This document shows positions 7,061 to 14,398 of a stretch of DNA of 64,000 bases, one piece after another. Made by a program: the position numbers and the translations under genes. Where the stretch lies: the NCBI RefSeq assembly GCF_900110435.1, contig NZ_FODT01000012.1:102704-166703 (forward strand), given 5' to 3'. Every line of letters begins with the position of its first letter. The first letter of the stretch is position 1. The notes under the pieces are model-generated. The model saw only the letters and a list, made by a program, of their open reading frames with translations, did not search any database and was not told the origin of the DNA. This stretch comes from Rhodopseudomonas pseudopalustris (GTDB lineage: Bacteria; Pseudomonadota; Alphaproteobacteria; Rhizobiales; Xanthobacteraceae).

Positions 7061-9568
7061 GTGCCGTATCCACGACTTTACAGTCCGAGCTATAGCTACA
7101 CCGATTTTTCGGCCGCGCAGGGCGACAGCGGGTTCCCCGGAACGCGTATTGACGCGGACCTGGCGGGCTTGAGCCAAACCATCGCGAACGTGGCCGCCTT
7201 CATGCAGGGCGTCATACGGTCGGACGGCGCGCTGAACAACGGCGTCGTCACCTATGACAGCCTGGCGCCCTCGCTGCAGACGGCAGGGCTGATACCGGCC
7301 GACGGTTGGGCACCCGGGGTGAACTTCGCTGCCGGCCAGCCTGCCGTCGTGAACGACGGGCTCTATCGCTCTCGCGCGCTGCATACGGCGTCAGCGAATT
7401 TCGCCGCTGATCTAGCGGCTGGGCTTTGGCAGTTCGTGTTCGCGCTGCCGCTCGGCCCGGTCGGACCGAAGGGTGACGTCGGCGCGACCGGGCCGAAGGG
7501 GGACACCGGGGCGATCGGCCCGGTCGGCGCCTCTTACGCAGCAACATCAAGCACCAGCCTTACGATCGAACCCGGCGTAAAGACCGTGACGACGCAGGCC
7601 GGTCTCGCGTACGTGTATGGTTCGCGCGTGCGCCTCACGCCGGCCGCCGGTGCTGCTAACTACATGGAGGGTATTTGCACCGAGTATATCGGCCCGTCGA
7701 TGACGATTAACGTCACGCGTTTTGCCGGTAGCGGCACATTTGCGGCTTGGACTATCAGCCTAGCTGGCGATCCTGGCAGCGGTGACATGTTTTCGGCCGC
7801 GAATTTATCGGATCTTGCCAACTACACAATCGCTCGGAATAACCTCGGCGTCGGGGCGATCGTCAATGGTCGAACGGAATTGGCGGGCCTGCCTGCCAGC
7901 GTTATGACATATCGGTCGGCTGAATTGATGGAAGCCGGGCGCGAAGGTCGCTTCAAGTGGGTCGGGCAAAATCTGGCGTCGAAGGTTGCCTCCGACCTAT
8001 CTCAAGGGCTCTATGTCGCACCGTCATTCGATCCTACGGGCGCGAGCGGCGCGTGGGTGCGCGTGTTCAGCGGCCCCGCAATCGCGACGTGGTGGGGCGT
8101 TGATCCCACCGGCGTTGTTGACGCTGGCGGGTTGATCAGCCGGATTTTCGGCACGGCCGATGTCAAATGGCTGCGCTTCCCCGCGGGGTTGTACCGCATT
8201 GATACGTCCCCCGATCCGCGCACCACTTCGATAGTAATCACGGGAGACGGGAAGGGGATCACTGTCCTCAATTTCAGCAACGCCGCAGCTCGTTTTCAGT
8301 TCAACGGGTCAATCAGCGCTTTGCCGACGCTTAGCTCTTACATGCGCACCGAACGAGACTACGCGGCGTTCTCGTCCGCGCACAGCCTTGCACCGAACGA
8401 CTTGTTTCTTGCGTTCAAGCCGGGTGCGAACAGCTTCTTCGACTCTAACCGCCCCGGACAGGCGCGCAATTACACTCAGGCTGAGTTCTTCACAGTCGCT
8501 AACGTTACAAACGCGACAGACGTGAAGATATTCGGCCGCCCGTCAGACCTTTACACGCCGTCAGACACGGCGATGTACAAGGTCAATCCGATATCGTTTT
8601 CCATGTCCGACCTTACAATAACGGGCGGGGCCGTGGAAGCTATCGTCTACGTGCTGTGGGCTCGCGGCGTCGACATCCGAAACGTTGAACTCAAGGCAAA
8701 AGACTACTCTGCGATCGAGATTGACCGTTGCTTTGACGGTAAGCTCTCCGGGGTGTCGTGCTCGAACAGCTCGACTTCTGGCGGCATGTACGGCGTCTCG
8801 CTCAATAGCTGCACCAACTTTACGTATGACGGCGGATCGCCGGCCGCCGGGCGCCACGCGATTGCTCTCGGGCAGCGCGAAGAGGTTGGAGCCGGTCCAA
8901 ATCGTTACATTTGGATCGTCAACACCAGGCTTAGCAATGCAAGCAACGGCATCGGTGCTGCCGATATGCACGGCAGCGTCGAGAGCATATTTTACGACAA
9001 TTGCGTACTTGATGGTGGCCTTGTCCTTGCCGGGAAAAATGTCAGCGCCAGAAATTCGATCATCAGGCAAATGCCGGGCGACACGAACGGCAGCGCCGTT
9101 TACGGGTCCGAGTTCTTGGGCGGGACATTCACGCTCGAAAACATCAAATTTATAGTTCACTACGGAAACTTGGCATACGGGCTTATCCGCCTGTCGCCCG
9201 GGAACACGCTAAAGCAAAAATGCAACTTCATATTCCGAAACATCACGATAGACAGCCAGCTCGGCTACGACGACACGGTCTCGACGTCCAGATTGATTTA
9301 TGTCGGCGCCCGTTCAGCCAATATGGCTGTCAACGTTGTTGTCGACGGCCTCATTGCTAACGTCAGCAGCCTCGATGCGGTTATCTACGCGCACGACGAG
9401 GAACTCTCGACGCTCAATTCGGACTACCTCGTGGCTGATAACGTGACGCTCAAGTGCGGCGGATCACGCAACTGCATCGCCGCAACGTCTGACATTGCTG
9501 CGGTCAAGACCAGGCAGCAGGGCACTACCGGCACAGGCGGCGGCCTTGCCCTGACCTGGCCGAACTAG
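7061..9568 (+). CDS. Tail fibre / tailspike with collagen-like and beta-helix regions
   Basis: GTG 7061 opens an 835-residue protein. Residues 1-130 match the N-terminus of the next fibre gene (shared SYSYTDFSAAQG, IANVAAF and DGALNNGVVTYDSL stretches) and so probably form the virion anchor. Residues 132-157 are collagen-like Gly-X-Y repeats (GPVGPKGDVGATGPKGDTG). The C-terminal 500 residues contain asparagine-rich strands such as NCTNFTYDGG and NARNSIIRQMPGD, like pectate-lyase-type parallel beta-helix tailspikes that bind or cut surface polysaccharide. Catalytic residues cannot be assigned. The last third is less GC-rich than its neighbours, as is common for exchanged receptor-binding domains. 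Confidence 0.8.
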   Translation: MPYPRLYSPSYSYTDFSAAQGDSGFPGTRIDADLAGLSQTIANVAAFMQGVIRSDGALNNGVVTYDSLAPSLQTAGLIPADGWAPGVNFAAGQPAVVNDGLYRSRALHTASANFAADLAAGLWQFVFALPLGPVGPKGDVGATGPKGDTGAIGPVGASYAATSSTSLTIEPGVKTVTTQAGLAYVYGSRVRLTPAAGAANYMEGICTEYIGPSMTINVTRFAGSGTFAAWTISLAGDPGSGDMFSAANLSDLANYTIARNNLGVGAIVNGRTELAGLPASVMTYRSAELMEAGREGRFKWVGQNLASKVASDLSQGLYVAPSFDPTGASGAWVRVFSGPAIATWWGVDPTGVVDAGGLISRIFGTADVKWLRFPAGLYRIDTSPDPRTTSIVITGDGKGITVLNFSNAAARFQFNGSISALPTLSSYMRTERDYAAFSSAHSLAPNDLFLAFKPGANSFFDSNRPGQARNYTQAEFFTVANVTNATDVKIFGRPSDLYTPSDTAMYKVNPISFSMSDLTITGGAVEAIVYVLWARGVDIRNVELKAKDYSAIEIDRCFDGKLSGVSCSNSSTSGGMYGVSLNSCTNFTYDGGSPAAGRHAIALGQREEVGAGPNRYIWIVNTRLSNASNGIGAADMHGSVESIFYDNCVLDGGLVLAGKNVSARNSIIRQMPGDTNGSAVYGSEFLGGTFTLENIKFIVHYGNLAYGLIRLSPGNTLKQKCNFIFRNITIDSQLGYDDTVSTSRLIYVGARSANMAVNVVVDGLIANVSSLDAVIYAHDEELSTLNSDYLVADNVTLKCGGSRNCIAATSDIAAVKTRQQGTTGTGGGLALTWPN

Positions 9569-9661
9569 CCCGGGCCAGGCCGCGCCGATCGAGGGTCGAT
9601 TGCGTTGTCTTGTCGTTCTGTTATGTATTGCGACGGAACAGACAAAAACGATGGTCTCGCC

Positions 9662-10915
9662 TTGGTCGGATACCCGGAAGTCTACAGCATAGCTTACAGC
9701 TACGCCGATTTCAGCCTAGCCCAAGGGAACAGCGGGTTTCCGGGCGCGCAGGTTGACGACGACCTGGCGGGGCTGCAGGCCAGCATCGAGAATGTGGCGG
9801 CTTTCGTGCAGAAAGCCATCCGAGCCGACGGAGCGCTGAACAACGGCATTGTCTCCTACGACAGCTTGTCGCCGGGGTTGCAGGTTGCCGGGCTCGCGCC
9901 GGCGAACGCGTGGCAGGCGGGTGTCTCCTACGTGGCGGGGGCGAACGTTGTTCTGCTGGGCAAGCTGTATCGATCGACCACCGCGCACACCTCCGGGGTT
10001 TTCGCGTCGGATCTCGCGGCGGGTTTGTGGTTGCTGATCGCCGAATTGCCCGCAGGTCCGCCCGGCCCGAGCGGCACCGGTTCGGGCGACATGCTGAGAT
10101 CGCAAAACCTGTCCGACGTCGACGACCCGGCGGCGGCGCTCGCGAATATCGGCGGCGTGCCGCGCTCCGGCGGTGCGTTGACCGGCCCCTTGACGCTCGC
10201 CGGGGACCCGACGGTAGCGCTGCACGCGGCGACGAAGCGCTATGTGGATACGACCGTCGGCGGCGCGGCGTGGCGCACCGGCAGCGTGCGCTTGACGTAC
10301 CAGAGCGTGGCCGAGGCCGGTTGGATCATGATCAACGACGGCTCGATCGGCGACGGGGCCTCGGGCGCTACGACCCGCGCAAACGGTGACACCTGGGCGT
10401 TGTTCGCCTTGATGTACGCCCTCCCGATTGGCCTGACACTGCAGAATAGCAGCGGCAGCGTAGTCGCGCGCGGGGTGTCGGCGGAAGCGGACTACGCCGC
10501 TCATCGCAGGCTTGTGCTCCCGAAGACGCTCGGGCGCGCCATCGGCGTCGCCGGCTCCGGAGCCGGGCTTACGCCGCGCGCGATGGGGGCAGTCGTGGGG
10601 GCCGAGAACCATCTGTTGACCCTTCAGGAAGCGCCGTCGCATTCGCACACCGGCGGCGGCGCCGGCTACACCGATACTATGGATCGAAATACTTCGCACT
10701 CCCACGCTTACAACAGGCCTTTCAGAGGCGGAACCGCAGACGGCGGCGGCTATACGTGGTGGCTGCAAGAACTACAAGTCTACGACACGACGCCAGCTAA
10801 TATCGATCACCAGCATTACTTCACCTATTCGTTCACCACGTCGGAGAGCGGTGGTGGCGCGGCTCACAACAACATGCAGCCGACAACCTTCCTGAATGCG
10901 GAGATGAAGCTATGA
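9662..10915 (+). CDS. Second tail fibre with collar-like C-terminus
   Basis: I place the start at TTG 9662 because the sequence then aligns with the paralogous fibre (YSIAYSYADFSLAQG against YSPSYSYTDFSAAQG); an in-frame ATG at 9623 and TTG at 9605 are alternatives. The anchor region ends near a short GPPGPSG collagen-like stretch. The middle has LSDVDDPAAALANIGG, GGALTGPLTL and HAATKRYVD, typical phage fibre repeats. The C-terminus has histidine pairs (SHSHTGG, SHSHAY, DHQH) and ends HNNMQPTTFLNAEMKL, the metal-binding tail-collar/fibre knob pattern. Its stop overlaps the next gene (ATGA). Confidence 0.8.
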   Translation: MVGYPEVYSIAYSYADFSLAQGNSGFPGAQVDDDLAGLQASIENVAAFVQKAIRADGALNNGIVSYDSLSPGLQVAGLAPANAWQAGVSYVAGANVVLLGKLYRSTTAHTSGVFASDLAAGLWLLIAELPAGPPGPSGTGSGDMLRSQNLSDVDDPAAALANIGGVPRSGGALTGPLTLAGDPTVALHAATKRYVDTTVGGAAWRTGSVRLTYQSVAEAGWIMINDGSIGDGASGATTRANGDTWALFALMYALPIGLTLQNSSGSVVARGVSAEADYAAHRRLVLPKTLGRAIGVAGSGAGLTPRAMGAVVGAENHLLTLQEAPSHSHTGGGAGYTDTMDRNTSHSHAYNRPFRGGTADGGGYTWWLQELQVYDTTPANIDHQHYFTYSFTTSESGGGAAHNNMQPTTFLNAEMKL

Positions 10916-11763
10916 GAAAGTTAGAGCCGGCGTCGATCCGCTACAAGAACCCGGGAGCGATGTGGGGAAGCCCCATTGCTATCAAGTGGGGCGCACAAAA
11001 GCGCGCCGTCACGCTGAACGACGGCAAAGGGCAGGGCAACAACATCGCCGTGTTTCCGACCTACGTTCAAGGTATCTGCGCGCAACTTGATCTATGGCGG
11101 ACGTCGAAGAACTATCGCAACAAGCGCTTCGCCGACGCCATCGCGATCTGGTCGGGTCACAACGAGGTGCCGTCTTACATCGCGTTTTGCAAGGCTCGCG
11201 TCCCCGGCCTGACCGAAAACACGGTTATGAACGATGCGTTTTGGAGCGGGCCTTCGGGGGTTGCGTTCCTGAAAGCTCAGGCGTGGCATGAGGCTGGAAA
11301 GCCATATCCGGCACCCGATGCGGACTGGATCGAGGCGCAGCGCCGCGTCTTCGCGGCCAACCCCGCGAAACTCGGCGTCGGCGCGACCACGACCACCGTT
11401 GCAGCGGCCACGGCCACGGCCACGGCCACGGCGGCCGTCTCGGCCACGGTGACGAAAGGCGCGCACGAGGGCTGGGGCTGGGAAGCGTGGTTGATCGTCG
11501 CGGCGGCCGTCGCGGCGGCCGTCGCGGCGGCCGTGTGCGCGGCGGCTGTTTGGCGGTTGTGGAAGCGAAAAGCTGCCGCGCGGCCGCAGCTCGCGTCGAC
11601 CGCATCGGAGGCGCAGGCGCGTTACGATGCGTTCAGCTTGCCGTCGGCGCCCGAGGCAGAGCTGGCGCCTAAGCAAGCTCGTAAGTCAGCGGTGCGCGCG
11701 CGGAAGCCAGCGGCGAAGAAAACGGCGCGGAAGCGGAAGCCCGCCCAGGAAGTGGTGGCCTGA
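10912..11763 (+). CDS. Muramidase-like protein with C-terminal membrane anchor
   Basis: The first 140 residues start SIRYKNPGAMWG and include KGQGNNIAVFPTYVQGI and a DLWRTSKNY segment, similar to the P5-like structural or peptidoglycan-hydrolase domains found in phages. Residues 160-185 are an Ala/Thr repeat, encoded by four GGCCAC units. A Val/Ala-rich membrane helix (about 192-215) follows, encoded by three 12-bp repeats. The tail is highly basic (KSAVRARKPAAKK). The expected topology is an enzyme domain joined to a C-terminal anchor. It overlaps the second fibre gene and precedes the holin, so a role in lysis is likely, though a virion-associated enzyme is possible. Confidence 0.7.
   Translation: MRKLEPASIRYKNPGAMWGSPIAIKWGAQKRAVTLNDGKGQGNNIAVFPTYVQGICAQLDLWRTSKNYRNKRFADAIAIWSGHNEVPSYIAFCKARVPGLTENTVMNDAFWSGPSGVAFLKAQAWHEAGKPYPAPDADWIEAQRRVFAANPAKLGVGATTTTVAAATATATATAAVSATVTKGAHEGWGWEAWLIVAAAVAAAVAAAVCAAAVWRLWKRKAAARPQLASTASEAQARYDAFSLPSAPEAELAPKQARKSAVRARKPAAKKTARKRKPAQEVVA
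11406..11532 (+). repeat. Short tandem repeats within the muramidase-like gene
   Basis: GGCCAC is repeated four times at 11406-11429, giving Ala-Thr repeats, and the 12-mer GTCGCGGCGGCC three times at 11497-11532, giving a Val-Ala-Ala-Ala membrane segment. Both are in-frame and could change copy number by slippage, altering linker or membrane-helix length without frameshift. Confidence 0.8.
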
Positions 11764-11764
11764 C

Positions 11765-12394
11765 ATGGCGGTCAATCTTGGGAGTTGGGGGTGGGCTGTC
11801 GGCCTTGCGATCGACTTCGGCGCGCCGGTGCTCGGCGCGGCGCTCGGCGTCCCGGGCCTCGCCGGCGAGGCGGGCCAGATCCTCAAGCGCGCGCTCGGGC
11901 TCGCGCCGAACGTGTCCGAGGCGACGGTTCGCTCGACGATCGAGGCTGATCCGGAGGCGGCGAGATCGGCCTTCGCGCAAGCCAACAGCGACGCCGCGGC
12001 GAAGTGGGACTATCTGGCGCGCGTGATCGAGGCGCAAGCCGACGTCGCGAAGACGCAGATCGGCGAAGTCAACGAGACGATCCGCGCCGAAGCCCGGGTT
12101 ATGGCGGCTTCACCGAATAAGTGGTGGGGCCATTGGCGAACGATCATGGCCTACGAGCTGACGGTCGAGTGCCCAGCGTGGGCCGCGCTCATGATGTGGT
12201 GCATCTGGACCGGCAAGGTCGCCGATCTGTTGGCTGCGGCGACGGTTTTGACCGTGTGGTGGGGCGTGCGTTTCGGGGTGCTCGGCGTCCACGTGTGGAC
12301 CGGCAGTAACGAGCGGCAAACCGCGATCACCGGCCAACCGATCGGCGGCGTCGCTTCGGCGATAGCGTCCGCAGTGACGCGAAAGGTCAGATAA
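11765..12394 (+). CDS. Holin, three-TM type as in gene transfer agents
   Basis: The 209-residue protein starts at ATG 11765, two bases after the stop of the muramidase-like gene. It has a hydrophobic N-terminal part (WGWAVGLAIDFGAPVLGAAL), a charged middle and two C-terminal membrane segments around AWAALMMWCIWTG and LAAATVLTVWWGVRFGVLGV. The segment NKWWGHWRTIMAYELT is typical of the GTA_holin_3TM family. A holin makes the pore or lesion that lets the cell-wall enzyme reach its substrate. The name rests on pattern recognition. Confidence 0.75.
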   Translation: MAVNLGSWGWAVGLAIDFGAPVLGAALGVPGLAGEAGQILKRALGLAPNVSEATVRSTIEADPEAARSAFAQANSDAAAKWDYLARVIEAQADVAKTQIGEVNETIRAEARVMAASPNKWWGHWRTIMAYELTVECPAWAALMMWCIWTGKVADLLAAATVLTVWWGVRFGVLGVHVWTGSNERQTAITGQPIGGVASAIASAVTRKVR

Positions 12395-12745
12395 ATGTCG
12401 AGTGCGCTGCCAGCCGAGCTGACGGAACTAACAGAGGCACAAAAGGCGTTTCTCGTTTGCCTGACAGACCAGCGCGTGGCGAACATCCTTGAGGCGGCCG
12501 ACGATTGGTTTGACCTTCGGCCGGAGGCGAAGGACTTGTTGCGCAACGCCAAGCCCGAAACGTTGGAGTGGCTGGAGCGCGCGTCGAAGGACGACATAGA
12601 GCTGCTGAAATACAGCATTTCGTTTATCTCGGCGTCGCGACTGCTCGGCAAGGTCGGCTGGTTCATAAGCGCGATGCTCTTCGGCATCGCTGTCGGCGTG
12701 CTTACGTTGTGGGACCGCGTCAAGACCATGATCGTGGCGAAGTAA
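12395..12745 (+). CDS. Single-TM protein of the lysis module, 116 aa
   Basis: ATG 12395 follows the holin TAA without a gap. The first 80 residues are soluble and acidic (EAADDWFDLRPEAKDLLRNA); residues about 85-107 form one membrane helix (WFISAMLFGIAVGVLTLW), followed by a short basic tail. I do not recognise a family. Given its place between holin and terminase it may be an antiholin, holin regulator or spanin-like factor, all inference. Confidence 0.65.
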   Translation: MSSALPAELTELTEAQKAFLVCLTDQRVANILEAADDWFDLRPEAKDLLRNAKPETLEWLERASKDDIELLKYSISFISASRLLGKVGWFISAMLFGIAVGVLTLWDRVKTMIVAK

Positions 12746-12751
12746 CTGCCA

Positions 12752-14398
12752 ATGCCGCGGAAAACCGCCATAGACCCGAAGACAGGAAAGCGGTTCGATT
12801 TCGTCGATCCGGCGCACAAGACGCCCGAGGATCGCGAGGAAACGCTACTTCGTAGCCAGGTCATGTTGCTGCGGCGCCAGGCCAAGGCGCTCGAAGCGCG
12901 CGACCGCTTTATGCCGTTCATCAAGTACACGTCGCCCGATCCGGAAGCGCCGAACGACCCGGACCGGTCGAGCTACAAGAACGCCCGGCATCACGACGCC
13001 ACAGCGCGCGCCATCGAAGAGGTCGAGAAAGGGAACATCCCGTTTCTGATCCTCGTCGAGCCGCCGCGGCACGGCAAGAGCGAGCAGGTGTCACGAAAGC
13101 TGCCGGCGTGGTACGCGGGCCGCCACCCGCGCGAGAACGTTGTCGTTGCGACATACAGTGACGAGTTCGCCGCCGACTTCGGCGCGAATGTCCGCGCTGT
13201 GATGCACTCCCCCGCCTACAAGCAAGTGTTTCCGAACGTGAAGCTGACGCGCGGCGGCGCGGCCAAGGACCGGCTGCAGACGACCGAGGGCGGGCTGTTG
13301 TTCTTCGTCGGCCGCGGCGGCGCGCTGACCGGCCGCGGCGCGCATATCCTGATCGTTGATGACCTGATCAAGGACGACAAGGAGGCCTCCAGCCAGGCGA
13401 TCCGCGATCAGGCGTGGAACTGGTTGACGCGTGTTGCGCTGACGCGCCGGCAGGGCCGGAAGCTCGTCATCCTGACGTTCACTCGCTGGCACTCGGACGA
13501 CCCGATTGGCCGGCTCACAGACCCGGAGAACCCGCACTACAACCGCGAAATCGCGAAGGGCATCAAGATTATCAGTATGCCGGCGATCGCCGAAGAGGGC
13601 GATCCGCTCGGCCGCGAGCCGGGCGAGGCGTTGTGGCCGGACGGCCCGGATCAATTCAATCTCGACTTCCTGCGCCAGCAGCAAGCGTTGGACCCGCTCG
13701 GGTTTTCCGCGCTTTACCAGGGGAGGCCGAGCGTTCTGGACGGCGATCTGTTCAAGCGCGACGATGTCCGTTATTGGCGCCCCGAAGACTTGCCGGAAAA
13801 CCTGCGCAACTACTGCGCATCGGATCACGCGCTCGGCCAGAACCAACGCAACGATCCGACGCTGCTTGCCGCGTTCAGCATCGACGCGCAAAGCAATATC
13901 TACGTGCGGAGTTGCTACTGGCGGAAGCAGCCGACGAACGTTGTCGTCGAAGCGATGCTCGACATGGCGCAGGCTCACAAACCCCTGCTCTGGTGGGCCG
14001 GGCGGGATCATATCACGAAGTCGATCGGGCCGTTCCTGCGCAAGCGTATGATGGAGCGCGAGACGTACATCAACATCCGCGAGGTGCCGACGATCGGCGA
14101 CAAGGTAGCCGGCGCGCAGGCGATCGCCGGGCGCTTCGCGATGGGCAAGGTGTTCTGGCCGAAGGGTGAGCCTTGGGTAGAGCGAGCGATCAACGAGTTG
14201 CTCGCGTTCCCGAACGGGCTGCACGACGAATGGGCTGACGTGCTGGGCCTGATCGGGCGCGGGATGCAGAGCCAGACCAAACCAAGCGTTGCAAAGCCGA
14301 AGACGGGCGAGCCAGCGTACGGCACGATGGCGTGGATGAAGAAGCATGACAGGTGGACGAAAGAGCGTGAGGCCGAGCAAGCGGCCGGAGGATTTTAG
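12752..14398 (+). CDS. Terminase large subunit
   Basis: The 548-residue protein has the ATPase and nuclease layout of packaging motors. Walker A is PPRHGKSE (residues 104-111), with the GKS in the usual variant form, and Walker B is ILIVDDLIKD (199-208). An LTFTRWHSDDPIGRL segment follows as coupling region. The nuclease domain begins near 353 with CASDHALGQ, whose Asp is the likely metal ligand, and the end is basic. It packages DNA into the procapsid through the portal encoded next (ATG at 14399, just after this stop). The small subunit is far upstream at 5142. Confidence 0.9.
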   Translation: MPRKTAIDPKTGKRFDFVDPAHKTPEDREETLLRSQVMLLRRQAKALEARDRFMPFIKYTSPDPEAPNDPDRSSYKNARHHDATARAIEEVEKGNIPFLILVEPPRHGKSEQVSRKLPAWYAGRHPRENVVVATYSDEFAADFGANVRAVMHSPAYKQVFPNVKLTRGGAAKDRLQTTEGGLLFFVGRGGALTGRGAHILIVDDLIKDDKEASSQAIRDQAWNWLTRVALTRRQGRKLVILTFTRWHSDDPIGRLTDPENPHYNREIAKGIKIISMPAIAEEGDPLGREPGEALWPDGPDQFNLDFLRQQQALDPLGFSALYQGRPSVLDGDLFKRDDVRYWRPEDLPENLRNYCASDHALGQNQRNDPTLLAAFSIDAQSNIYVRSCYWRKQPTNVVVEAMLDMAQAHKPLLWWAGRDHITKSIGPFLRKRMMERETYINIREVPTIGDKVAGAQAIAGRFAMGKVFWPKGEPWVERAINELLAFPNGLHDEWADVLGLIGRGMQSQTKPSVAKPKTGEPAYGTMAWMKKHDRWTKEREAEQAAGGF

